A stretch of DNA of 64,000 nucleotides, taken from contig NZ_CP012020.1 in assembly GCF_001183865.1 (NCBI RefSeq), positions 1,853,838 to 1,917,837 of the forward strand, given 5' to 3'. The stretch comes from Methylophilus sp. TWE2 (GTDB lineage: Bacteria > Pseudomonadota > Gammaproteobacteria > Burkholderiales > Methylophilaceae). Of this stretch, positions 7,680-16,700 are shown one piece after another. The notes beneath the pieces are model-generated. The model was not told where the DNA came from. It searched no databases and was given only the letters and a program-made list of their open reading frames with translations. The position numbers were made by a program, and so were the translations under genes. How positions within the stretch are numbered: the first letter of the stretch is position 1; each line of letters begins with the position of its first letter.

Positions 7680-8978
7680 ATGGCATCCGTTTATGTAGGT
7701 ATGACTGTAGACATTCTGCACCATGGCCATATCAATATTATTGAGCAGGCGAGGAAGTATGGCGACGTGACGATTGGCCTTTTGTCAGACGCAGCGGTGG
7801 CAGACCATAAACGCCTGCCCTACCTGACCTATGAACAGCGCAAACAGATCGTCAGCAATATTCGTGGTGTAGTGAATGTCGTGCCGCAGGAAGAATGGGA
7901 TTACGCGCCTAACCTGCTCAAATACAAACCAGACATCATGGTGCATGGTGATGACTGGCTGGAAGGTCCTTTGGTGCCCTACCGTGACCGCGCCCGTGCA
8001 GCGCTGGCTGAATATGGTGGCCACCTGATCGAGATTCCTTATACACGCGGTGTGTCTTCCAATGAAATGTTGAGCCAGATCCAGGCCCTTGGTACCACAC
8101 CGGATATCCGTCGCCGCACCTTGAAACGCCTGCTGACGGTCAAACCGCTTTCACGCTTTATTGAGGCACACAACCCGATCTCGGCATTGATTGCCGAACA
8201 CGTCACAGCACAGCGCAATGGCAAAACCTGCCAGTTTGACGGATTCTGGTCCAGTTCATTAACGGATTCCACCGCGCGTGGCAAACCTGATATTGAAGCA
8301 GTGGAGATCAACAGCCGCTTATCCAATATCAATGACATCTTTGATGTCACCACCAAACCTTTAATTATGGACGCCGATACCGGCGGCAAACTGGAGCATT
8401 TTGAGCTCAATGTGCGCAGCATGGAACGCCTGGGTATTTCTGCCACCATCATCGAAGACAAGATCGGCCTCAAAAAGAATTCTTTGTTTGGTAATGAAGT
8501 ACCGCAATTGCAGGACGAGATCGAGCCTTTCTGCGAAAAAATCGCTGCTGGGCGCGCTGCGCGTGTCAGCGATGATTTTATGGTGATTGCGCGTATCGAG
8601 AGCCTGATTCTGGAAAAAGGCATTGCCGATGCCGTGCAACGCGCACAAGCCTACGTCGGTGCGGGTGTAGACGGCATCATGATTCACAGCCGCCAGAAAA
8701 CGCCAGACGAAGTCTTTGAATTCGCCAAGATTTTCAAATCAGAGTTCCCAACGACGCCTTTAGTGTGTGTGCCCACCAGTTACAACACCGTGACGGAAGA
8801 AGAACTGGCCTTGCGCGGTTTCAATCTGGTGATTTATGCCAACCACATGATGCGTGCGGCCTATCCGGCCATGCAAAATGCGGCCATGGAAATCCTTAAA
8901 AACGGCAGGACCGCAGAAATTGAGTCCAGCCTGATGTCGATTAACGATGTACTGGAACTGATCCCAGGCACTAAATAG
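7680..8978 (+). CDS. Cytidylyltransferase-phosphoenolpyruvate mutase fusion
   Basis: A 432-residue two-domain protein. Residues 1-135 form a small nucleotidyltransferase of the glycerol-3-phosphate/ethanolamine-phosphate cytidylyltransferase fold: the HxGH motif is in DILHHGHINII, and YTRGVSSNEML stands where the family has its RTEGISTT-type motif. Residues about 165-432 are PEP mutase of the isocitrate lyase superfamily: MDADTGG, the diagnostic EDKIGLKKNS, and ARIES. PEP mutase turns phosphoenolpyruvate into phosphonopyruvate, the first C-P bond-forming step of nearly all phosphonate pathways. The start is set at 7680, six bases after AAGGAG; an ATG at 7665 overlaps that ribosome site and is unlikely. 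First gene of a tight six-gene operon. A cytidylyltransferase fused to the committed enzyme suggests the end product is a CMP-phosphonate. Confidence 0.92.
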   Translation: MASVYVGMTVDILHHGHINIIEQARKYGDVTIGLLSDAAVADHKRLPYLTYEQRKQIVSNIRGVVNVVPQEEWDYAPNLLKYKPDIMVHGDDWLEGPLVPYRDRARAALAEYGGHLIEIPYTRGVSSNEMLSQIQALGTTPDIRRRTLKRLLTVKPLSRFIEAHNPISALIAEHVTAQRNGKTCQFDGFWSSSLTDSTARGKPDIEAVEINSRLSNINDIFDVTTKPLIMDADTGGKLEHFELNVRSMERLGISATIIEDKIGLKKNSLFGNEVPQLQDEIEPFCEKIAAGRAARVSDDFMVIARIESLILEKGIADAVQRAQAYVGAGVDGIMIHSRQKTPDEVFEFAKIFKSEFPTTPLVCVPTSYNTVTEEELALRGFNLVIYANHMMRAAYPAMQNAAMEILKNGRTAEIESSLMSINDVLELIPGTK

Positions 8979-9005
8979 GCGTCACCAAATAAGCGGGAGA
9001 CCAAC

Positions 9006-10181
9006 ATGATACATGCCGAGGACTTTTTAAGCGCGTTGCAAGCCGAACAGGTACAGTTCTTTGCAGGCGTCCCTGACTCGTTACTCAAAGAGCTATGCGC
9101 CTGCTTTTCAGACAAACTGGCCGCAGGCCAGCATGTGATCGCAGCCAATGAAGGTGGCGCCATTGGGTTGGCCATCGGTCAATACCTGGCAACCAGACAA
9201 CCGGCCCTGGTCTATATGCAAAATTCCGGCCTCGGCAATATCGTCAATCCAATTGCGTCATTGGCAGATCCACAAGTCTACGGTATTCCTATGTTGCTAG
9301 TCATCGGCTGGCGTGGCGAACTCGATGAACATGGCCAGCAGATCCACGACGAACCCCAGCATGTCAAACAAGGGCAGATCACCCTGTCTCAGCTGGATGT
9401 CATGGATATTCCATACCAAGTCATGACCAGCGAGATCGAATCTGCCCATGCACAAATTCAGACATTATTGAATCAGGCCATTGAGCGACAAGGCCCGGTT
9501 GCCCTGGTGGTACGCAAACAGAGCTTTGCGCCCTACAAAAAAGCAGAAACAAAACCTGAACCGGTCGCCACACTGACTGAGAAATTGCCCACACTGGAAA
9601 GCCGCGAACACATGATCCAGCAGATCGTCTCCGCATTACCAGCAGAGGCGGCAGTGGTGGCCACCACAGGCATGGCTTCACGCGAATTATTTGAATACCG
9701 CAAAGCCCAGCAGGCCGGACATAGCCGTGACTTCCTCACGGTAGGCGGCATGGGGCATGCTTCACAGATTGCCTGCGGCATTGCCTTGGCGCAGCCAGAC
9801 CGACAAGTCATTTGTATTGATGGCGATGGCGCTATGCTGATGCATATGGGCAGCCTGACCATCAGTGCACAGCAATCTAATCTGCTGCATATCGTATTAA
9901 ACAATGGTGCCCATGATTCCGTCGGTGGGCAGCCTACCATCGCCGCACAATTACCATTGGCTGAGATTGCCAGTGCTGCGGGTTATGCGCGGGTCTTCAG
10001 TGTTTCTGGGACAGAAGATCTAAAAACTGTGTTGCAACAGGCAGTGCACAGTAGAAAAAGCAGCTTTATAGAAGTGCTGTGCCGTAAGGGCGCACGTGCA
10101 GATCTGGGTCGTCCAACGCGCACCCCTACACAAAACAAACAAGACTTCATGCAGTTTTTAAACGAGGTGGAATATGCCTGA
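9006..10181 (+). CDS. aepY: Phosphonopyruvate decarboxylase
   Basis: A 391-residue thiamine-diphosphate enzyme, typical length for the family. The N-terminal PYR-type domain has QFFAGVPDSLLKELCA and the catalytic-Glu region AANEGGAIGLAIGQYLA. The C-terminal PP-type domain has the ThDP/Mg motif, GDGAMLMHMGSL followed by NNGAHDSVGGQPT at about residues 275-310. It decarboxylates phosphonopyruvate to phosphonoacetaldehyde, the irreversible step that pulls the unfavourable PEP mutase reaction forward. It lies 27 bp after the PEP mutase gene and overlaps the aminotransferase gene by 8 bp. The symbol aepY is used for this enzyme in phosphonate-containing glycan clusters. Confidence 0.93.
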   Translation: MIHAEDFLSALQAEQVQFFAGVPDSLLKELCACFSDKLAAGQHVIAANEGGAIGLAIGQYLATRQPALVYMQNSGLGNIVNPIASLADPQVYGIPMLLVIGWRGELDEHGQQIHDEPQHVKQGQITLSQLDVMDIPYQVMTSEIESAHAQIQTLLNQAIERQGPVALVVRKQSFAPYKKAETKPEPVATLTEKLPTLESREHMIQQIVSALPAEAAVVATTGMASRELFEYRKAQQAGHSRDFLTVGGMGHASQIACGIALAQPDRQVICIDGDGAMLMHMGSLTISAQQSNLLHIVLNNGAHDSVGGQPTIAAQLPLAEIASAAGYARVFSVSGTEDLKTVLQQAVHSRKSSFIEVLCRKGARADLGRPTRTPTQNKQDFMQFLNEVEYA

Positions 10182-11163
10182 AGCCACCATTCATAGCCAT
10201 GTCGCTGCGCAAAATGCACGCAAAGCGCTGTTCACAGCGGGGCCTGCCAGTTTGCTGGAGGAAAACCTGCTCGGTCTGCGGCCCTGTTTTGGCCGTGGTG
10301 ACCAGGATTACAGCCAGGTAGATGAAGCTGTGCTCACCGCACTGAAAACCATGACCGGCCACGCCCAAATTGCGCGTTTGCAAGGTTCTGCCAGCCTGGC
10401 GCTTGAAATTGCCAGCCTGAACTTCCTGTATGGCAAGGTATTGGTCGTAGATAGCGGCTATTACGCCCAGCGCCTGGTCAGCTTCGCACAAATGGCGCAA
10501 CGCAATGCCGGCCAGGTCTCATCAGTTACGGTCTGCGACTGGCAGGAAATCACTACCGCCAATGGCAACTACGACTGGGTCGTCGCTTGCTATACCGAAA
10601 CTAGTGCCGGATTATTGTTACCCATAGGCGATTTACGCACCCTGGCAGACCGCGTGGGCGCCCAGTTGATGCTGGACGCGACTGCCTCTATCGGCCTGGA
10701 AGCCGATCACGGGCTGGCAGAGGTCATTGCCTACAGTTCTTGCAAAGGCCTGTTTGGCCTGACAGGCGCCTCATTTATTGCCTTTAACCAATTACCTAAA
10801 AACGAAATCGATTCGTTTTACCTCAGCCTGGCCACACACCTCGATCGGCGCATGACGGGTCCCTACCACGCCATCGCCTCTTTATACGAGGTGCTACCCA
10901 AACATGCTGATTTACGCGAGGCTGTGTTTATCAACAAGGCCAGGATGCTAAAAAAAATTGCATCTTATGCCACGCATCCTATGCCCTACCAACCCGCCTT
11001 ATGTACTTGGGTCGATGCCAAGGTAACCAGCCAGGATGCACGTGCAGTGCTATACCAACCTCGCGGCATCAGCCATGGTAGCGTGGTATGTCATTTGGGA
11101 GAGGCGCATCTGGGCAGCCAGGCACGCGGCGATATTCTTGATTTACTGGAGTTACAGCCATGA
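10174..11163 (+). CDS. Class V aminotransferase, probably 2-aminoethylphosphonate:pyruvate transaminase
   Basis: A 329-residue PLP enzyme of fold type I. It begins with the family's TAGPASLLEE-like segment (compare TPGP in PhnW). LMLDATASIGLEAD near residue 165 supplies the cofactor-binding Asp, and SSCKGLFGLTGASFIAF near 190 the Schiff-base Lys. In this context it should aminate phosphonoacetaldehyde to 2-aminoethylphosphonate (AEP). It is shorter than PhnW (about 365 residues), with a trimmed C-terminal domain, so the substrate is inferred from the two genes before it rather than from sequence alone. Overlaps: 8 bp with the decarboxylase, 4 bp (ATGA) with the next gene. Confidence 0.8.
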   Translation: MPEATIHSHVAAQNARKALFTAGPASLLEENLLGLRPCFGRGDQDYSQVDEAVLTALKTMTGHAQIARLQGSASLALEIASLNFLYGKVLVVDSGYYAQRLVSFAQMAQRNAGQVSSVTVCDWQEITTANGNYDWVVACYTETSAGLLLPIGDLRTLADRVGAQLMLDATASIGLEADHGLAEVIAYSSCKGLFGLTGASFIAFNQLPKNEIDSFYLSLATHLDRRMTGPYHAIASLYEVLPKHADLREAVFINKARMLKKIASYATHPMPYQPALCTWVDAKVTSQDARAVLYQPRGISHGSVVCHLGEAHLGSQARGDILDLLELQP

Positions 11164-11573
11164 CGGCACCACAAAAACGCATTATGGTCGATATGTCCGC
11201 CACGCTGATCCACCATGGCCATGTCCGCCTGTTAAAAGCCGCCAAACAATTGGGTCATGTCATCGTCGCCCTGACCACGGATGAAGAGATTCGCAGCAAA
11301 AAGGGCTACGAACCCGAACTCAATTATGCGGCGCGCGCAGAGGTGCTTCTAGCCATGCGTGATGTGGACGAAGTGGTCCCCAGTCCATGGCTGCTAGACG
11401 ATGCTTTTTTAGCGTTGCACCAGATTGATTTACTGGTACACGGTCACGATAACAGCAACCCGATTGCAGCCGAAAAATTACATATCCTGCCGAGAACCGA
11501 GGGCATCAGCAGTACGCAGCTGCGTGCCCGCGTGCTCAAGGCAGTCAGTCAAAAAATGGAAGCGAACGTATGA
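11160..11573 (+). CDS. Stand-alone cytidylyltransferase
   Basis: A 137-residue nucleotidyltransferase with both hallmark motifs of the TagD/PntC-like group: HxGH in ATLIHHGHVRLLKAAK at about residues 15-30, and RTEGISSTQLRARV at about 111-124. Enzymes of this fold transfer CMP from CTP to a small phosphorylated alcohol or a phosphonate. It is a second such domain in the operon, besides the one fused to PEP mutase. One could make CMP-AEP and the other a related donor such as CMP-N-methyl-AEP, CMP-hydroxyethylphosphonate or CDP-glycerol; the sequence does not decide. It is joined to its neighbours by ATGA overlaps on both sides, so tight translational coupling is likely. Confidence 0.85.
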   Translation: MTAPQKRIMVDMSATLIHHGHVRLLKAAKQLGHVIVALTTDEEIRSKKGYEPELNYAARAEVLLAMRDVDEVVPSPWLLDDAFLALHQIDLLVHGHDNSNPIAAEKLHILPRTEGISSTQLRARVLKAVSQKMEANV

Positions 11574-12268
11574 GTAACCTTTGGCAAAACATTTGGGAAA
11601 AACGCAGCTTGCAACCGCAACATGCCATCACGCTGGATACGCTGATTGCATTGGACGGTTTTGATAGTGGTGCAGGCAAAATCGCCCTGCCCGACTGGCA
11701 GGAATATACCCACCGCATCAGCGAAAAACTGGGCATGCAGTCCGGTGATTCTGTCTTTGAGGTCGGTTGCGGTGCTGGAGCCTTTTTATATGCTTTGCGT
11801 CAGCAATATCCGCTTAGAGTTGGCGGGCTGGATTATGCAGCCGGATTGATTCAAGCGGCTCAACAAGCCATGCCGGATGGCGACTTCAGTGCACAATCGG
11901 CACAAACCATGGCCATTGATCCTCAATACGATTTTGTCATTGCCAATAGCGTATTTCATTATTTTGACGAAGCGATGGCCGCAGAAGTGTTTAATGCCAT
12001 GTGGCAAAAAGCCAAGGTTGGCGTCGCCATACTGGATATCCCACATGCCGCGACTAAAGAGGAATGTGAACGTGCCCGCCGCGATGCGCTGAGCGAGGCA
12101 GAATATGAAGAAAAATACCGCGGCTTGCACCATACCTATTACAACCCAGACTGGTTTGCCAATCAATTGCCGGGCAAACCTCACCAGGTATTTGAAAGCT
12201 GCGTGCCTAATTATGCACAAAGCCAATATCGTTTCAGTGTCATTTTCTCAAAACGCTTGCATGGATAA
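11570..12268 (+). CDS. Class I SAM-dependent methyltransferase
   Basis: A 232-residue protein with the Rossmann SAM-binding motif VFEVGCGAGAFLYAL at about residues 61-75, an acidic motif-II end in VGGLDYAAGLI, and YDFVIANSVFHYFDE as motif IV. The acceptor cannot be read from the sequence. Because it sits inside the phosphonate operon (ATGA overlap upstream, 6 bp to the next gene), likely acceptors are the amino group of AEP (N-methylation) or the CMP-linked head group. Alternatives are sugar O-methylation on the glycan that receives the phosphonate. Confidence 0.82.
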   Translation: MSNLWQNIWEKRSLQPQHAITLDTLIALDGFDSGAGKIALPDWQEYTHRISEKLGMQSGDSVFEVGCGAGAFLYALRQQYPLRVGGLDYAAGLIQAAQQAMPDGDFSAQSAQTMAIDPQYDFVIANSVFHYFDEAMAAEVFNAMWQKAKVGVAILDIPHAATKEECERARRDALSEAEYEEKYRGLHHTYYNPDWFANQLPGKPHQVFESCVPNYAQSQYRFSVIFSKRLHG

Positions 12269-12274
12269 ACCATC

Positions 12275-13666
12275 ATGACGAATACAAATTCACGTCGCCC
12301 CGTGTTCACCTTCTTTTATACCGACAATTGTGAGCGCCAGGCGTTAGCGCCTGTGGCCGATGAAATGGCCAACCGCGGTTACCCGGTACAATGGAGTATG
12401 GACTCGAAGCAATATGCCGAAGTCGGTGTGTATTGCGAGCACGCCTGTAAACCCAATGCCGGTTTCTCAGTCGTGTTACTGCATGACTTGGCGCAGCGTC
12501 ATGATATCTGGCCACACTTCTGGCATTACGAACCCTGGACGGCATTTGACATGGGTATCTTGCCGGGACCCGCTTGGGTGGAGCGTTGGCAAACACAAGC
12601 CAACTTCAAACAAGCACGACCCAAATTGGGGATGTTTGATCTGGGCTGGCCCAAAGCAGACCTGGTGTACCGCAACCAGGAAACCTTCAAGCAGGAAGCG
12701 CAAAAGTTGCGCGAACAACTGGGGCTCAAATACGAGCATTCCATCCTCTATGCGCCTTCATGGGAAAACCACGGCAAGCAGGACGAGTTTGTGCAAAGCC
12801 TGAAGGACCTACCGGTCAACCTGTTGCTAAAACAGGCCCCCTGGTCAGAAAAATACCGCTGGGTACTGAACAATATTGACGAGATGGATGCCTTGCACAG
12901 AAACTGCGCAGACAACGTGTATGTGATAGACCGTGAAATCAGCATCATGTACTGCCTGGGCCTGGCCGATGTGATGGTCTCGGATGAGTCCAGCGTACTG
13001 ACCGAAGCTTTGCTACTGGATGTGCCGGGCATTGCCGTGACCGACTGGCTGATCCCGGATACCAACCCACCGCGCCACGCCAGTGTGCCCTATGATTACG
13101 TGATTAAAACAGTGAGAGCAGACCTGCGCAAAACCGTAGAACACGTGCTGCAGCACTCTGCGGAGTACCAGCAGCAAATCGCGTTCAACAAACAGCACCA
13201 GTTTGCCCATTTAGGACAAAGTGCCACCTTAATTGCAGATAATATCGAAGCAGCCTTGTCTGGTGAGACTGAATTACCGACGCCAGCTATCAAGGCGCAA
13301 GTCGATATCGACCGCATCACCTACCAGCATGCCGAGAAACTGGCCGCCGAAGGTGACCTGCAACTCTCTACCCAGATGATGCTGGAACTGATTAAAAAAG
13401 ACAGTGGCTGCTGGGAGCCGTATAACGACCTGGGCACCCTATTGGTCAATCAGGGGCAACTGGAAGATGCTGAACTGCTACTCGAAAAAGCGGTGCTGCT
13501 GGCACAGGAAAATCCTACCATCCCATTGAGTAACCTGACCGAAGTGTATTGTCTGCAACAAAAGGCCGACAAGGCCTTAGCTACCCTAGCTAAGCTCAGC
13601 AAATATACGCCTAACCCTGGTGGCTCAATCCCGCATATCCGCCGTTGCATGGAAACCATGTTTTAG
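12275..13666 (+). CDS. CDP-glycerol glycerophosphotransferase-like transferase with TPR tail
   Basis: A 463-residue protein. The first ~330 residues resemble the catalytic domain of the CDP-glycerol:polyglycerophosphate transferase family (TagB/TagF type). It has YAPSWENHGKQDEF, where the family has its first conserved segment, and VSDESSVLTEALLLDVPGI at about residues 232-250, the analogue of the family's D-SS motif. Residues about 350-455 form TPR-like helices (YNDLGTLLVNQGQLEDAELL). Members move a phospho-alcohol from a CMP carrier to an acceptor. In this operon the natural donor is CMP-AEP, so it would be the enzyme that decorates a glycan or protein; the TPR part may recruit the acceptor. 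Donor and acceptor are inference. It ends the operon, followed by a strong terminator. Confidence 0.75.
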   Translation: MTNTNSRRPVFTFFYTDNCERQALAPVADEMANRGYPVQWSMDSKQYAEVGVYCEHACKPNAGFSVVLLHDLAQRHDIWPHFWHYEPWTAFDMGILPGPAWVERWQTQANFKQARPKLGMFDLGWPKADLVYRNQETFKQEAQKLREQLGLKYEHSILYAPSWENHGKQDEFVQSLKDLPVNLLLKQAPWSEKYRWVLNNIDEMDALHRNCADNVYVIDREISIMYCLGLADVMVSDESSVLTEALLLDVPGIAVTDWLIPDTNPPRHASVPYDYVIKTVRADLRKTVEHVLQHSAEYQQQIAFNKQHQFAHLGQSATLIADNIEAALSGETELPTPAIKAQVDIDRITYQHAEKLAAEGDLQLSTQMMLELIKKDSGCWEPYNDLGTLLVNQGQLEDAELLLEKAVLLAQENPTIPLSNLTEVYCLQQKADKALATLAKLSKYTPNPGGSIPHIRRCMETMF

Positions 13667-13682
13667 GTTTACACTACTCACT

Positions 13683-13711
13683 AAAAAATCCGGCCTCGTG
13701 CCGGATTTTTT
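13683..13711 (+). terminator. Intrinsic terminator of the phosphonate operon
   Basis: AAAAAATCCGGC (13683-13694) and GCCGGATTTTTT (13700-13711) form a perfect stem with a 5-base loop and T-tract. The flanking A-tract makes it potentially bidirectional. Confidence 0.9.
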
Positions 13712-13743
13712 ATGGCCTTTAACGCTGCGAGTCACATATAAAA

Positions 13744-13771
13744 AAAGCATGCACATTTCTGTGCATGCTTT
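13744..13771 (-). terminator. Intrinsic terminator of the giant glycosyltransferase gene
   Basis: AAAGCATGCACA (13744-13755) pairs with TGTGCATGCTTT (13760-13771) around the loop TTTC; read on the minus strand the stem is followed by seven T. It lies 18 bp beyond the stop codon of the 2.5k-residue protein. Confidence 0.85.
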
Positions 13772-13789
13772 ATGCCGATTACTCACAGA

Positions 13790-16700
13790 CTAAGTAAACA
13801 GCTGACGCACTGGCAACTCTGCACGCGTAAACTCAGCGGTTAAACCGTTCACTTGATGCTCAGGGGCACCTTGCGTCATATTTTGCAGGCGGTTGAACAC
13901 ACTGATAAAGGCCTGCAACTGGTCATCCCTATAGTGGTATCCATTGAGTTCCAGCACCGCCAACGTCAAGCTGCCAATATTGCCTGGAGTGCCGGCATGT
14001 GGTTTGGCGCAACTGCGAACGCGATGCAAGGTGAGGAACAAGCCACGTAATGCTACAAATGCCACAGGCAAAGGAATCGCAAAATCCCACTCCAGGTCAA
14101 AGAAATGTCCCTGCCCGCTCTTGTCCATGACAAAGTTAGTGGGGGTGGCATCAAAATACTGCGAAGGCAATAATGCTGAATACCCCGCAAATTCTGGCAA
14201 GGTCTTGCCAGCATTGAGGGTAGCAGCTTCCAGGCCTTTCAGCCAGGGCGAAGCCCAAGCGGCCAGGTCTTCTACACGCCAGCCAGGACGGTTCATGAGC
14301 TGGGTGAGTTTATCCATCCACAACTGACCGCCATGATAAGGCGCCTGCTCCCAGGCAGCCTGCAGCAATCGTGCTGTTTCGCCGGTATTGCGGGTACGCG
14401 TCACCACCCCCTGCCCGTCATACACGAACTGGGTTTCCTTGCTAAATACCGCCTGGCGCTGGCTGCCATAATGCGCGGCCAATACTTCAGGATGTAACTT
14501 AGCAGACTGGCGTTGCGGGTAAGCCACAAACATAAATGAGTTGGCGACATCTTCTACCAGATTGTTACGTGCAATCACTTGCCAGGCATTTTCCAGCGAG
14601 AATGTTGGATGGCGTGGGGATTGCCTGTCATGCACGACAGAACCTGCCGCCAGTGCACCAACATCCCAGCCAACTGCACGATGTGCCTGGTTAAAACCTT
14701 CCGGGTAAATCACGCTGACCGGGGTTTTGTAGTCAGGCAATGGCACATACAATTCAGTGGTTTCAAAACCGGCACTGCGGATCAATGCATCCAGCTCCAC
14801 GCGGCCAAAGGTAATCGGGCTGGTTGTGCTGTAAGAATCATTGATGCCGTACATGGCCTGTCCCATATGGTCTTCAGGCGCACCGCAGAAATATTTGAGG
14901 CCAAGCTGATTTTCAATGGCGACAATCAGCATGCCATCTTCTTTAAGGAAAGACTTGGCAGTCTGCAACAGGAAGCGCAAAGGATCGGGTTCCTTGACAT
15001 ACACCTGGGCATATTCAAGCACGCCGATCAACGTCACCACATCAAATTTCTCGTCCGTTTCAAATGACTGGATCAAATCAGAATAAATCGTCACATTCTT
15101 GAGATCTGCGCACCGCTGGCCAATGACGCGGGCACGGTTCGGGCTACCTTCCAGCGCAACTACCTCACCGCCCAGCTCACCCAGGAAGCGCGTGATCGCA
15201 CCACAACCCGCGCCAAGCTCCAGAATCTTGCCGTTGGCAATCTTGTCTGCAAACGGGCGTAACAAATTGGCACGCTGTGACGTCAAATGGTAGTAGCTAG
15301 GCCAATCTGTCGCTTTGGCTGACAACTCAGTAGAGAATACGCTCTTGTCACGGGACTGGCGGATCATGTCGTACAAACGCTGTTCTGCATTGCCGACATC
15401 CTGATAGCCAAAGGCTTCGGTTTGCGCACGCTGGTAGAAGTTATCTTCAGCACGGTAAATATAGGGGCCTTTACTGCCCTTGGCCGCAGCGCCAGTTGGG
15501 GTTACAGCCTGGCGATACTTTAGCTGCAAGGCATCCGCATCTGCGGTGGCCAGGCCGTTCTGGCGGGCAAAAGTAATCACATCCAGCACCTCGCTGCTGG
15601 GTGCTGTCAAGGACAATACTTCAATATAAGCCTGCCAGTAAGCGGCCTGCTGAGGTGCCAGGATCACGGCTTGCTCCAGCAAAGGCAATGCGTCTGTGGT
15701 TTTACCAGTCTGCGTCGCTAGCAAGCCCAGCTGGAAATAAGTCGGTGCATGTTTGGCGTCAATATTCAAAATTTCCTGATAAAGGCTCATCGCCTGTGCA
15801 GACTCGCCTTTCTCCTGCATTTGTACCGCCAGTTGAAACACCTCTGCAATCGAATCTTTCAATTCATTGGCTTGAGGAGTTGGGTTGAGTGTTGTGTTCA
15901 TAGAATAACCTTTATCAGGGGTTTCAGTCACAGAGGTGACAGGAGAGTTCGAAGAAATTGCAAATGGTGTAGCCGCTTGGCCTTGGCACCAGGTTTGCCA
16001 CATATGGCGTAGCGCTTGTGATAATGCTTGCGCCAACGGCGCTGGTTGCGCCAGTGGCGAACCGGCAAAGCGTGGGCGCAACTGCGCGCGCAGGCTTGCC
16101 AGGGCTTGTAAATCAGAAAGTACAATCTGTGCTTGTTGAAGAAGATGCTGCGACTGATCTGCCACCCAGTCTTGTAATCCCAGATGTTGCATCAGAGCCA
16201 TGGCACCGCGACTCGCCAGTCGGTCACCCGCCACGCATAGGGTAGGCACACCCATCCATAAGGCATGTGCGGTCGTCGTCACGCCATTTGACGGGAAGGT
16301 ATCCAGGCACACATCTATCAGGTGATACTGTTTCAAATAACCCGCCATGTCTGTGCGCGGGAAAAATGACAGACGGTCTGCTGTGATGCCAGCCTGGGTA
16401 AACCAGTCTTGCAGATGGTTATAACTACCTGCCTCACCCATGCCGCCCAACACCATGCGGCTACCTGGATGAGCTTGCATCAATGAGGCCCAATGCTCAA
16501 CCGCGGTATGGGTAATTTTGTTCGGGCGGTTAAAGCAGCCAAAGGTTAAATAACCATTAGTTAATGCAGGCAGGTCATTCACTGCTGGTGCTTGCGGATG
16601 CGGCTCAAACGGTGCATTCACAGGTAATTGAACCAGTTTCTCGCTGAACTGCTGATCAAACTGACCAGGCGGCAACAAGGCGCTATCGGCCAGGTAATAA

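Noticed and set aside
13683..13771. A small RNA gene between the two hairpins in the convergent spacer
   Set aside because: Both stems fit simple terminators for the genes on either side; no promoter between them.
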